Origin: Lentisphaerota bacterium
Lineage (GTDB): Bacteria; Verrucomicrobiota; Lentisphaeria; Oligosphaerales; JABHEG01
Length of the DNA stretch: 64,000 nucleotides
Reading direction: 5' to 3'
Assembly: GCA_018676675.1 (NCBI GenBank)
Contig: JABHEG010000179.1
Coordinates: 1 to 64,000 of the forward strand
Position numbers and translations under genes: made by a program. The notes under the pieces were generated by a model. That model did no database searches. It saw nothing but the letters and a program-made list of their open reading frames with translations, and was not told the origin of the DNA. Every line of letters begins with the position of its first letter. Positions within the stretch are counted from its first letter, which is position 1. Positions 34,605 through 45,770 of this stretch are shown here, in pieces.

Positions 34605-34985
34605 TTAAGACCACCGCAGAGTTGAAAATCAAGACGCCACGTGAAGGTAACGTCCTCCGCCCACCTTGCCAGCAGGGCAAACTGGAGTTGCCTTCCACAG
34701 GCCCTGCCAGTACCCCATGCTCGATGTCGCGGAAGACTTCGGTTGGCAGGAGTAGCTTCGGGCATCCTCCGCTCATCCGCTGCAGCCATACCCTCACCTG
34801 CCGCCTTCCTGCGTAAAAAATCGAGGAGGCTCTGTAGACAGTGTGGCCACACGTCCGTTTATCCTCTTAGTAGCGTCCACAACCACCCGGAACGGAAGAG
34901 AGACGTGAGGTGCAAATTGGCTAACCGAGATGAACACCACGATCGAGCACTCAGACTGTCTGTCCCGCATCCGGAGAAGCAGCCG
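34605..34985. other. Divergent intergenic region, no gene seen
   Basis: This 381-bp gap separates the heparinase from the pseudopilin. The pseudopilin frame stays open back to 34641, but the extension is Arg/Ser/Cys-rich without domain character. The region is read as non-coding with promoters for both genes, none of which is recognisable by consensus. Confidence 0.4.
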
Positions 34986-35651
34986 ATGGGGCCGCTGGTC
35001 CTTCGGAGATTCCTGCGCGCCTTCACCTTGATCGAGCTCCTGGTCGTCATCGCCATCATCGCCATTCTTGCCGCTCTTCTTCTTCCCGCACTGGCCACGG
35101 CAAAGGAACGCGCGCGCCGTGCACTTTGTCTCAGCAATCTGAGACAGATCGGCATGGGGCTGACCATCTATGCAGATGAGAACGACGGGTACTCACCACC
35201 AGCTTGGCTTCCCCAGGGGCATCCTGTCATCTGGGACGGTTCACAGGGAGTCGCTCAGGGATACGGCCTGGCCCTGAGCGCGGGCCAACTGGCCCAGCTG
35301 GCCTTCTGCCCTGCCGCGGATGTGCGCACGCCAACAAGCCCGTGGGGGATGCAGAACTGGGGGAGTTCCACCGGGCTCCCCGTCATCACGCCATACCACT
35401 ATCGGTACGACCGAGCGGGAGCCAGCCGCCGACTGGACCGCAACCAGGACACTCCCGCCGTCCTGATGGATGATCAGCTGGTGATGGATCGGGCCTTCAA
35501 CAGTCCGGCTTTCTGCCACCAGGAGGAATTTGCCAACGTTCTGTTCTACGACGGCAGCGCCAAAGGGCATCCCAACCTCGGGAAGCGGTTCACCCACAGC
35601 GGAGGGGACGACGCCCAACGCACCTTCCGAGAGGCAGACAAGACCTACTGA
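34986..35651 (+). CDS. Prepilin-like (type II pseudopilin, PVC type) protein
   Basis: The 221-residue protein has a short basic leader (MGPLVLRRFLRA), then the class III prepilin segment FTLIELLVVIAIIAILAALL, with Glu at +5. The residue before the cleavage site is Ala instead of the usual Gly. After it comes LPALATAKERARRALCLSNLRQIGMGLTIYADENDGYSPP, typical of the large pseudopilin-like families of Lentisphaerota, Verrucomicrobiota and Planctomycetota, and a C-terminal region with NVLFYDGSAKGHPN that resembles their H-x-G-G-x-N-x-x-F-x-D-G end. ATG 34986 has GGAGAAG six bases upstream, so the longer frame from 34641 is not used. Such proteins are inner-membrane anchored and of uncertain role. 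It ends 17 bp from a convergent sulfatase. Confidence 0.85.
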   Translation: MGPLVLRRFLRAFTLIELLVVIAIIAILAALLLPALATAKERARRALCLSNLRQIGMGLTIYADENDGYSPPAWLPQGHPVIWDGSQGVAQGYGLALSAGQLAQLAFCPAADVRTPTSPWGMQNWGSSTGLPVITPYHYRYDRAGASRRLDRNQDTPAVLMDDQLVMDRAFNSPAFCHQEEFANVLFYDGSAKGHPNLGKRFTHSGGDDAQRTFREADKTY

Positions 35652-35668
35652 GAGAAGTGACGCTCTGA

Positions 35669-37183
35669 TCAGCGCGTCGCATTGATCAACGGTCTCCCGG
35701 GCAGCGCCTCCCCGCCCCGGGAACCGAGAGAGCACTCGTTCCGGGCGAACCAATCGAGCAGACGTTCCGTGAGCGACAATCGGACCTCTCGGTACTCATC
35801 CCGGTCCCAGAGGTTGTTCTGCTCAAACGGGTCCAGATCCATGTCATACAGCTCGCCGCGAGGCCCTCCGGATGCCCCGCCCTCTCCATGCCAGAGATTC
35901 AGCTTGTACTGTCCGCGACGCAGCATGGTCGCGTTGATGGCCGGATTGAAGTAGGGCGTGGCGCCTGCTTCCGAGCTCAGACCGCTGTTCCGGTAGCAAC
36001 AGATAGCTTGATTCCGCCCACCATCGCCCTCCCCTGACGCGGCGGGCAGCAAGTCCAGAGCGGCAGGCATCGCTTCCTCGATCTCGTTCTGTTCCGTCCC
36101 GGCAGCCGTCAGAATGGTCGCGGCCAGGTCGTGAATCTGAGCAAGCGTTGAGACGCGCCTCGGCTCTCTCAGTCGTTCCGGCCAGCGCATGATCAACGGC
36201 ACCCGCACATTGGCATCGTAGAAAAAGGCGCCCTTCACCAGCAACTGGTGATCCCCAAGCATATCGCCATGGTCGCTTGTGAAAATGACCAGTGTGTTGT
36301 CAGCAATTCCCCGCCGTTCGAGGGCATCCAGGACCCGGCCGAACTCCTGATCCAGGAAGGCGATCGAGGCGTGGTACCCGAATCGCATTCTCCGAAGATC
36401 CGCCAGACTGTAGCGAGAGAAGTCGTGCATGTACGAATGATGATGCTCGCGCAGCAGTTCAGGTGGTTTCCCGGCAAACTCCCCCTCTACAACACGTGGA
36501 TCAGGGATGCCCTCCTCATTCACGAGCTCCGCCATCTCCAGGGGGAAATCTTCGTAAGGGTTGTGTGGATCGAAGATGCTGGCCATGCAGAAAAACGGTT
36601 TCGCCCCGTCCCACTGATCGATAAAATCGATCGCCCGCTCCGCAGCCCAATGCGTCATATGACACTCAGCAGGATGGTGAAGGACGTCCCGGAATTCTGC
36701 CTCCAGACGAGCATAGAAGTCGGGAAAGTGCTCCTTGAGCCAGGCCGCGTAGGCCTGGTAGGGAGAGTCCATAGCCAAGCCCCCTTCCATACACCATTCG
36801 TAGATATCGAAGCCATCGTGGGGATGCCGCCTGGTTTCCTCGTACCCGCGGCTTGAGACGTGCAGCTTGCCGAACAGTGCCGTGGTATAGCCCAGCGCCT
36901 GGAGCCTCTCGGGGAACAGGACTTCGTCTTCCGGGAGGTTGTCATACAGCCGGTACACGCCATGGCCATGCAGGTGCTTGCCCGTGAACAAACTGGCCCG
37001 GGATGGTGTACAGATCGGGTTGTTTACATAGCAGCGCTCGAACAGGGCGCCCTCGGCTGCCAGTCGATCAAGGTTAGGCGTGTGTGCGAACTCCGCACCG
37101 TAACAGCCGAGCGAATCGTAGCGCTGCTGGTCTGTCATCAAGAGCAGGATATTGGGACCTGTCTCTGCCATTGGTCGTGCCAC
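35669..37183 (-). CDS. Type I sulfatase (formylglycine-dependent)
   Basis: This 504-residue cytoplasmic-looking sulfatase has every expected element: NILLLMTDQQRYD (metal Asp pair ~17-18), the modification motif CTPSRASLFTGKH (Cys58, converted to formylglycine), GKLHVSS with Lys/His, FTSDHGDMLGDH (Asp-His metal ligands, ~290), KGAFFYDANVRVPLI and the C-terminal ELYDMDLDPFEQNNL. Family members release sulfate from sulfated glycans or other esters. No signal peptide is evident, which is unusual for a polysaccharide sulfatase; the substrate may be taken up first. GTG 37183 has AGGAAGGA five bases upstream. No maturation enzyme gene is visible in the window. Confidence 0.92.
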   Translation of the reverse strand: MARPMAETGPNILLLMTDQQRYDSLGCYGAEFAHTPNLDRLAAEGALFERCYVNNPICTPSRASLFTGKHLHGHGVYRLYDNLPEDEVLFPERLQALGYTTALFGKLHVSSRGYEETRRHPHDGFDIYEWCMEGGLAMDSPYQAYAAWLKEHFPDFYARLEAEFRDVLHHPAECHMTHWAAERAIDFIDQWDGAKPFFCMASIFDPHNPYEDFPLEMAELVNEEGIPDPRVVEGEFAGKPPELLREHHHSYMHDFSRYSLADLRRMRFGYHASIAFLDQEFGRVLDALERRGIADNTLVIFTSDHGDMLGDHQLLVKGAFFYDANVRVPLIMRWPERLREPRRVSTLAQIHDLAATILTAAGTEQNEIEEAMPAALDLLPAASGEGDGGRNQAICCYRNSGLSSEAGATPYFNPAINATMLRRGQYKLNLWHGEGGASGGPRGELYDMDLDPFEQNNLWDRDEYREVRLSLTERLLDWFARNECSLGSRGGEALPGRPLINATR

Positions 37184-37522
37184 GTGTCCTTCCTGAATGG
37201 TTCAGCTGCTCCCCGCAACAGAATCTGCCCCAATCCCTCTTTACAGAATAGTCCGGCGACAGCCGAACCGCTACACACAACATTACCCGCTCGTAGGGGG
37301 AGGGGGGCAGGCTGGTGAGGCGGAGTCACTCTCACTCTTGATCTGGCTCTTGATCTGGCTCAGAATTGGACTCCCCGCCATGGACCTGAAGCTCTTCGCC
37401 CGCTCAGATTGTCCGGCAACCGCTTGAAAGGGCGAGGGAGTCCATCATGATACCTCGCGCCGGAGACGGCACTCTGCCGACCGGCTCTACTCACAACCAC
37501 GACCGCGCGGGAGCTCCCAAGC
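37184..37522. other. Divergent intergenic region with a 12-bp tandem repeat
   Basis: This 339-bp gap separates the sulfatase from the aldolase. It contains two adjacent copies of TCTTGATCTGGC (about 37336-37359). No gene or clear promoter is seen. Confidence 0.4.
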
Positions 37523-38428
37523 ATGAGCATCATGGACTTCGAAGGCGTCTATTCAGCGACGTTCACCCCCCTCACCGACACCGGTGAACCCGACCTCGAC
37601 ATGCAGGCCAGGCTTGTCGATTTCCATGCGTCAAACGGGCTTGCCGGACTCTACCTATGTGGCAGCACGGGTGAAGGCCCGATGCTCAGCAACGACGCAC
37701 GCAAACTCCTTACCCGAAACGCTGTCGACGTGGCAGGAGACCGCCTGAAGATCATCGCACATGTCGGACACACCTGTACGGATGATGCAGTGGAACTGGC
37801 CGAGGCAGCGGAAGCTGATGGAGCACACGCTGTCTCCTCCGTGCATCCCATCTACTACAGCTACAACGACGAGCGTGAGCACCGTCACTACAAGGCAATC
37901 GCAGATGCTGTCTCCGTGCCCATGATCATCTATGCACACCCGATCATGACCGGCAAAGAGATGTCGGCCGAGCATCTGCTCAGACTGTTCGAAGTAGAGA
38001 ATATCCTTGGGGTCAAGTACACGGGGATGGACTTCTACAGCATGCGCAACATCTCGGACCAAATCCCAAAGGACCACATCATCCTCAGCGGCTCAGACGA
38101 ACGCATGGTACAGGGCCTTGTCTTCGGGACCAGTGGAGCCATCGGGACCACAGAGAATCTCCTCCCCGGGCCATTCTCGGAGATGTACACTAGGTTCCAG
38201 AACGACGACATTCGCTGGGTCATGGACATGCAGCAGCAGATCAACGCCTTGATCCGCTTCCTCCTCACCAAAGGCGGGCTGACCTACTTCAAAGCTGCAA
38301 TGCGTTACGTCGGCTTCGATTGCGGCCCCGCAAAGCTCCCCTTCAAGCAGCTCACCGAGCAGGAGTACACCGATTTCGCCCGGGAGATGGAGCAGTTTGA
38401 CGCTCTTTTCGCCCGTTCGAAGGCGTGA
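37523..38428 (+). CDS. N-acetylneuraminate lyase-like aldolase (DapA/NanA superfamily)
   Basis: This 301-residue TIM-barrel aldolase has the superfamily catalytic Tyr137 (in MIIYAHP) and Schiff-base Lys165 (in LGVKYTG). Both are at the same residue numbers I recall for E. coli NanA. It also shares NanA-like blocks GLYLCGSTGEG, KIIAHVG, AVSSVHPIYYSY and GSDE. NanA splits N-acetylneuraminate into pyruvate and N-acetylmannosamine; related enzymes handle other 2-keto acids, so a lyase acting on sialic-acid-like substrates is likely but not proven. ATG 37523 is preceded by GGGAG. It is a single gene, convergent with the metallophosphoesterase (9 bp between stops). A sialidase and sialate esterase occur ~31-35 kb away. 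Confidence 0.8.
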   Translation: MSIMDFEGVYSATFTPLTDTGEPDLDMQARLVDFHASNGLAGLYLCGSTGEGPMLSNDARKLLTRNAVDVAGDRLKIIAHVGHTCTDDAVELAEAAEADGAHAVSSVHPIYYSYNDEREHRHYKAIADAVSVPMIIYAHPIMTGKEMSAEHLLRLFEVENILGVKYTGMDFYSMRNISDQIPKDHIILSGSDERMVQGLVFGTSGAIGTTENLLPGPFSEMYTRFQNDDIRWVMDMQQQINALIRFLLTKGGLTYFKAAMRYVGFDCGPAKLPFKQLTEQEYTDFAREMEQFDALFARSKA

Positions 38429-38437
38429 GCTTGGCGA

Positions 38438-39577
38438 TCAGGTGCTTCGCGCCCCGCAAATCAGGAAGAGCGTAACTTCAGGACGAGCGAGAAACCTGAT
38501 AGGAGGCCCCCAGCTTCCGCTCCCCGGGCTCACGTAGAGGCCCGCGCCGTGTGACAGCTTGACCAACCTACCGTGCGGGAAGGGATATAGCAGTCTCACG
38601 ATCGCGCTGAAGGGGAAGAGCTGTCCCTGATGTGTGTGCCCGGAAAGCTGGAGGTCACACCGCTCCCTGGCCGCTTCTGTGACGTGCGGACGATGCTTGA
38701 GAAGGACAGTGAAGGCCCCCGCCCCTACCGATCTCAGCACAGCCGCTTCGTCCACCTTTGGGTCCTTCCGTATCTCGGCAAGGGCCGGATCATCCACGCC
38801 GGCGATACGAACGTGGGGAGAGACCTCCCGAGTCTCGTTACGGAGCACGGTGAAGCCGGCGTCTCGGTGGCACTTGAGCGTCCCTGCCAGCCCGGGGTAC
38901 GCCTCGTGATTCCCGCAGACAGCAAACTTGCCCAACGGCGGTTGAAGTGCCCCGAACCGCGCCATCGTCTCGTCTGTTTCCGAACCAAGCCCATCGATCA
39001 GGTCCCCCGTGCTGACGAGAATATCGGGTGAGGCCTCAGCAATCCGGGCAAAGACGACCTCCGTTATGTCCTGACGGGATGTCCGCCCGACGTGCAGGTC
39101 CGCGATCTGGACCAGGCGTATTGGAGGCGCACCGACGTTAAGTTTGTCGGACAGCACGGTGACCGTCCGCAAGCGCACTGCCCCAGCTTCGAAATAGCCC
39201 CAGGTCGCCGCCCCCGCGATGAAGGCCACAGCCCAGCCGACCTGCTGAGCCCCGGTGGGTAACCAGATCCCCACGCTCCCGCCGGTTCGACCCAGCACCG
39301 TCCCCAGGCGCCACACATCGAAGAAGAGAAACGCACAGTCGAACCAGAACACGGCTCCCATCCAGCAGAAGGTCGCCAGGCTCAAAACGCGGAGACCGCT
39401 CTGCGGAAGCTGGTCGTCGAACCGATGGAGCACCAGGGGCAGGAAGAGTATCAGGCCAATAGTACAGGCCCCCAGGAGGAAGCATCCCCTGCCGCCACCG
39501 AACGCTGCCACAAACTTGTGGAGGACATAGGCATTCATCATGCCGTAGATGACCAGGTACATGAAGAAGAAGAGCAT
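38438..39577 (-). CDS. Membrane-anchored metallophosphoesterase (YkuE/YaeI-like)
   Basis: The first ~150 residues contain four hydrophobic helices. The C-terminal ~230 residues form a calcineurin-like phosphoesterase with all five metal/catalytic blocks: IADLHVG, STGDLID, CGNHEAY, LLKHRP and LSGHTHQGQLFP. YaeI/YkuE-type enzymes act on phosphodiester or phospholipid-linked substrates at the membrane (YaeI on cyclic phosphodiesters and phospholipids in vitro). The sequence ends in ATLFLICG-like residues typical of the family. It is a single gene, followed upstream by the 70-bp tandem duplication. Confidence 0.88.
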   Translation of the reverse strand: MLFFFMYLVIYGMMNAYVLHKFVAAFGGGRGCFLLGACTIGLILFLPLVLHRFDDQLPQSGLRVLSLATFCWMGAVFWFDCAFLFFDVWRLGTVLGRTGGSVGIWLPTGAQQVGWAVAFIAGAATWGYFEAGAVRLRTVTVLSDKLNVGAPPIRLVQIADLHVGRTSRQDITEVVFARIAEASPDILVSTGDLIDGLGSETDETMARFGALQPPLGKFAVCGNHEAYPGLAGTLKCHRDAGFTVLRNETREVSPHVRIAGVDDPALAEIRKDPKVDEAAVLRSVGAGAFTVLLKHRPHVTEAARERCDLQLSGHTHQGQLFPFSAIVRLLYPFPHGRLVKLSHGAGLYVSPGSGSWGPPIRFLARPEVTLFLICGARST

Positions 39578-39660
39578 AGCCGATCGAAGGACCTCCGCTA
39601 GATGTCTATGTGTGGAGAAGCACTAAGATAGGCGCAATTGGGGCATAACAACCCCCTCAA

Positions 39661-39800
39661 CGTTGGCTGCGCGCGGTCTCAATGTGAGAGGCGGTGCCAT
39701 CCGGCGACCTCTTCCTGGATGCATGTCCCACGTTGGCCGCGCGCGGTCTCAATGTGGGAGGTGGTGCCATCCGGCGACCTCTTCCTGGATGCATGTCCCA
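39661..39800. repeat. 70-bp tandem duplication (two copies)
   Basis: Copies 39661-39730 and 39731-39800 differ at only three positions. Each runs from CGTTGGCYGCGCGCGG to GGATGCATGTCCCA. The array is intergenic, 3' of the DUF4159 gene and upstream of the metallophosphoesterase gene. Confidence 0.9.
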
Positions 39801-39825
39801 CGCCCTATCTTCGCGCCACTCACGT

Positions 39826-40857
39826 CTAGTGCGTCAGAGCGTAGAGCAGGAAATTGACCCCCAGACGGGTGTAGAAGACGTGGGCAAAGTCGCTGATCTC
39901 GCGGCTTCCGTAGTAGCGGAAGACGCGCCAATCGCCTTCGGGCTCATTCACCCAGGCGGGAAGCGCCCGCTTCTGGCAGAAAATGACATCCTGCCCGGCA
40001 TCCTCTCGGACCACCTCAAATCGAGCTCCGCTGTAAGCCGCCGTGCGAAGGTAGTCCGACAGCCCTTCAGTCGTCTCACGAACGCGGAAGCGAATCGTCG
40101 TCCGCCAGTTGCCAAGTGTATTACGCCCCCACCCCATCGCGATGATCGGCGTGACAAGCACGGCCAGCCGTCCTCCAACCTTCAGCCCAACCGCGGAATA
40201 CGTGCCGTCCGGCCACTTCTCGTTCACCACAAACTCACGCACCGTGTCAGGCAGAATCGCTGGATCGGGAAGACCCGCGTGATGGACTCGGAAAATGGGA
40301 TGAGAACGTGACAGTGGTCGAAACGCCTTGCCCGGAAACAATGTCCCGAAGGCTTCCTTGAGCTGAGGACACGCATCCCACTCCCCGAAGCTGTGATGTT
40401 GGCCAAGTGCAGCGCTTTCACGCAGAAACTCGGCGTTGATACCCGCATCGATATAGAGGAATCCCCCACGCGAGAGGTAGCCTTTGAGCTGAGTACGCTC
40501 ACGTTCCGAAAACGTCCAATCCGATCGGTCTGCAAAGTTCGCATAGATGTACGGGCAGTCAAAAATCCGCTCGTCTTCGAAGGACTCGATGATAACCGGC
40601 TCGGGGATGACGTTCACGCTGGTCTTCTCGGCCACATGCTTCAGCAGGGTCGGGAGGGCATAAGGGTAGTGCCGCGAAACCGCCCGTCCGGGGATCAACT
40701 GAGCCACGCGCACAAGCTCCTGCGTCTCCTTCTGGAAAGGAGGCGTTTCGGGGCGGGCGGTTTTCTTGTCCTGAGCGCCACAGCAGGGCCAGCCGTTCAG
40801 CGCTCCCACCACCAGGATCAGAACCCACAACACTCTCTCCGCTGCTCTGTACCTCAA
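39826..40857 (-). CDS. Secreted DUF4159 domain protein
   Basis: After an N-terminal hydrophobic signal (VLWVLILVVGALNGWPCCG) the protein carries a DUF4159 domain: DCPYIYANFADRSDWTF, then LKGYLSRGGFLYIDAG, then FRVHHAGLPD and the late RLGVNFLLYALTH that commonly ends these proteins. DUF4159 is related to class I glutamine-amidotransferase-like folds and is common in PVC and Myxococcota genomes beside MoxR/VWA operons. No such partner is present here. Its function is unknown. The start is weak: TTG 40857 with GAGGTG close by, or the internal GTG at 40833. It ends ~25 bp from the tandem duplication and follows the tRNA-Leu gene on the same strand. Confidence 0.78.
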   Translation of the reverse strand: MRYRAAERVLWVLILVVGALNGWPCCGAQDKKTARPETPPFQKETQELVRVAQLIPGRAVSRHYPYALPTLLKHVAEKTSVNVIPEPVIIESFEDERIFDCPYIYANFADRSDWTFSERERTQLKGYLSRGGFLYIDAGINAEFLRESAALGQHHSFGEWDACPQLKEAFGTLFPGKAFRPLSRSHPIFRVHHAGLPDPAILPDTVREFVVNEKWPDGTYSAVGLKVGGRLAVLVTPIIAMGWGRNTLGNWRTTIRFRVRETTEGLSDYLRTAAYSGARFEVVREDAGQDVIFCQKRALPAWVNEPEGDWRVFRYYGSREISDFAHVFYTRLGVNFLLYALTH

Positions 40858-40926
40858 CCGTCACCTCGTTGTGAACCAGCCCTCTTCCCACCGCTCTGTC
40901 AATACGCTCCCCATAGGAAGTGTAGA

Positions 40927-41013
40927 TGGTGCCCGGGACGGGACTCGAACCCGTACTCCCTTTCGGAAAGCAGATTTTAAGTCTGCTGCGTCTGCCGATT
41001 CCGCCACCCGGGC
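40927..41013 (-). tRNA. tRNA-Leu (anticodon UAA)
   Basis: The minus strand folds as a class II tRNA. It has a 7-bp acceptor stem (GCCCGGG with CCCGGGC), D-arm GTGGCGGAATCGGCAGACGC, an anticodon arm with stem GCAGA/TCTGC and loop CTTAAAA, a long variable arm (TTTCCGAAAGGGAGT) and T-loop GGTTCGAGTCC. Discriminator A and CCA are encoded (40927-40930). Anticodon bases are 40977-40979 (TAA). The 5' half is overlapped by an in-frame GIY-YIG reading frame on the same strand. Confidence 0.96.
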
Positions 41014-41201
41014 AGGATGTCGTCGTTCGGGTTGGCCAATTGTTCCTTGAGCAAGCGCCGGCCAACACCGGACTTCAGAAACTTCTCCCGCTTCAAGGCG
41101 GCAGAGTGATCTTCACAGAACTCGTAATATACCAACCGCAGCGGCCGTTTGCCTTTCGTCCGGGAAACGTGGCCGGCGCGATGTGCCTTCATCCGAGCCA
41201 C
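40977..41201 (-). pseudogene. GIY-YIG endonuclease-domain remnant running into tRNA-Leu
   Basis: The frame encodes the C-terminal two thirds of a small GIY-YIG (UPF0213/YhbQ-like) domain: LYKGACRDLVARMKAHRAGH, RPLRLVYYEFCEDHSAALKRE and FLKSGVGRRLLKEQL. The open frame extends upstream to a TGA at 41274-41276 without an ATG, and the GIY strand itself is not recoverable, so the gene is probably decayed. GTG 41201 is the only usable start. At the 3' end the frame passes through the tRNA-Leu 5' half (residues PGWRNRQTQQT) and its stop is the anticodon TAA. GIY-YIG proteins are nucleases of mobile introns, repair or restriction. Confidence 0.6.
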
Positions 41202-41519
41202 GAGGTCCCGGCAGGCCCCCTTGTAGAGATCACCACCCCCTGCAACGCCCTGGACAACCCGCCGGACACGAGTTCACGAAGACAATGGCCTGGTCAAGGT
41301 CCAATCGTGTCTCCAACCACGGTCCCACAGGAAGAAAGCAGGTTTTCCTGCCACAGGCAGGCCCGCCTCAGGCCGAAAGTCCGTTGCGTCTGCCATTTTC
41401 CGCCTCAGCGGACAGGCTGCCACCCGGGCACTAAGCAGACGCTAATATGCCCGACTCCGGGACAACCGACAACCCATTCCTCTGCCCTCTAAGGCTCATT
41501 CCGTCGAAGGCTTGGGGCA
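41202..41519. other. Intergenic region with palindromes and a tRNA fragment
   Basis: This gap holds the untranslated start of the GIY-YIG frame and small perfect palindromes (CAGGTTTTCCTG near 41339-41350, CCTGCCACAGGCAGG near 41347-41361). It also holds the tRNA-Leu 5' fragment at 41377-41430. No protein gene is seen. Confidence 0.5.
41377..41430 (-). repeat. Degenerate tRNA-Leu 5'-half copy
   Basis: On the minus strand this reads TGCCCGGGTGGC, then a ~15-bp insert holding the palindrome TCCGCTGAGGCGGA, then AATGGCAGACGCAACGGACTT. Apart from the insert it follows the intact tRNA-Leu from its 5' end to the anticodon stem, with few mismatches. The anticodon loop and 3' half are absent. Confidence 0.6.
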
Positions 41520-42629
41520 CTATGCGTTCGCGGCCGGCAATGTGAACCAGAACACGCTGCCCTTCCCCACCTCGCTCTCCACCCCGATCTTCCCGCCGTG
41601 CGCCTCGACCGCAAGCCGGCAAAAGGCGAGTCCGAGACCGGTCGAGTACTTCCGGCGATTTTGGCTGCCCTGAACTTGCCCGAACTTCTCAAAGATCTTC
41701 TCGCAGCTCTCCGGGGGAATCCCAGGTCCCGTATCAGCGACGCGCACAGTCACCATGCCATCGTCGACGTCGGCTGTGATACGTACCTCGCCACTTCGTG
41801 GTGTGAACTTTATCGCGTTCGAAACGAGGTTCGCCACGACTCGGGTGATCACCTCAGCGTCGCAATCCGCCACCACAGACTGCTTCGGTGGATCGAAAAC
41901 CACATGGCACTGTTTGACCAAAGCGACGAGTGAAGTGAGAGCATCCCTTACAACCGGGCCAAGATCACTCGCGCTTCGTGTCAGGGGCATCTCCCCTGAT
42001 TCCATGCGACTGACGTCCAGGACGGAGGAGACCATCTCCCTCAGGGAACTACCCGAGGTCAACATCTCGTCAAAGTCCCCGTTCTGTTGAGCCGTGAGTT
42101 GGTCCTTGAGATCATCACGCAGTAACTCGGCCATGCCCAACACACCGGTCAGTGGCGATCTCAGATCGTGAATGACCATGTGCACGAGGCTGTCACGCAG
42201 CTGCTCGAGGTCCCTGAGTTGGGAAAGGGCTTCCGCCAGTTCCTGTCGTTTTCGGCGCAACTCGAGATGGACCGCGACCCGGGCTTCGACCTCGGCGGGT
42301 TGGAAGGGCTTGGTTACGTAGTCAACGCCACCGGACGCAAATGCATCGACCTTGTCCTGGACCCGGTCAAGCGCGCTGATGAAGACAACCGGTATGCCTT
42401 GGAGAGCGACATCAGCCTTGAGCCGCCGGCAGACCTCAAAACCGTCAAGGCCCGGCATCATGATGTCGAGAAGGATCAGATCCGGTGGATGCTCCGCCGC
42501 CAAACGTAACGCTCGCTCACCGCTCCCCGCCACGCGAACGGCGTACGAATCCCGGAGTATGCCAACGAGGATATCGATGTTCTCTGGCGTGTCATCGACT
42601 ACAAGAACGCTCTGCTTTGTCTCAGTCAT
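41520..42629 (-). CDS. Receiver-histidine kinase (REC-HisKA-HATPase)
   Basis: This soluble kinase has an N-terminal receiver domain (VLVVDDTPENIDIL; phospho-acceptor Asp in ILLDIMMPGLDG, ~53; Lys in VTKPF), a HisKA dimerisation helix with VIHDLRSPLTGVLGMAELL (His ~150) and a HATPase domain with NLVSNAIKFT, DTGPGIP and TGLGLAFC. REC-first kinases usually sense the phosphorylation state of an upstream relay. ATG 42629 follows AAGGGAGAG; the frame is open to 42683 but the extra residues are not domain-like. It is the last gene of the minus-strand signalling cluster, 78 bp after the large hybrid kinase. Confidence 0.93.
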   Translation of the reverse strand: MTETKQSVLVVDDTPENIDILVGILRDSYAVRVAGSGERALRLAAEHPPDLILLDIMMPGLDGFEVCRRLKADVALQGIPVVFISALDRVQDKVDAFASGGVDYVTKPFQPAEVEARVAVHLELRRKRQELAEALSQLRDLEQLRDSLVHMVIHDLRSPLTGVLGMAELLRDDLKDQLTAQQNGDFDEMLTSGSSLREMVSSVLDVSRMESGEMPLTRSASDLGPVVRDALTSLVALVKQCHVVFDPPKQSVVADCDAEVITRVVANLVSNAIKFTPRSGEVRITADVDDGMVTVRVADTGPGIPPESCEKIFEKFGQVQGSQNRRKYSTGLGLAFCRLAVEAHGGKIGVESEVGKGSVFWFTLPAANA

Positions 42630-42707
42630 CGGTTCTCTCCCTTGACGATCAATCCACATTGTGTTCCGGGTGATGCTCCTCATACACGACGGTCTGACCC
42701 CACTGCA

Positions 42708-45641
<2,934 letters not shown>

Positions 45642-45770
45642 AATGGACCCCTGTCACTCACGTCGGCATGGAGGCCGTCTGTCGCGGTCACTGTCCCAGC
45701 ATCACGCTCCCGGCGACAAGCCCCATGCTCCCTAATCACGTACTCTGTTCACACAAGCGCCGCTCTGCGG

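Noticed and set aside
34641..34985. 115-residue N-terminal extension of the pseudopilin
   Set aside because: The added residues are Arg/Ser/Cys-rich with no domain, would bury the prepilin leader, and a good ribosome binding site precedes ATG 34986.
37336..37359. 12-bp direct repeat as a regulator operator
   Set aside because: Two adjacent imperfect-context copies alone do not support a binding site; no regulator gene is near.
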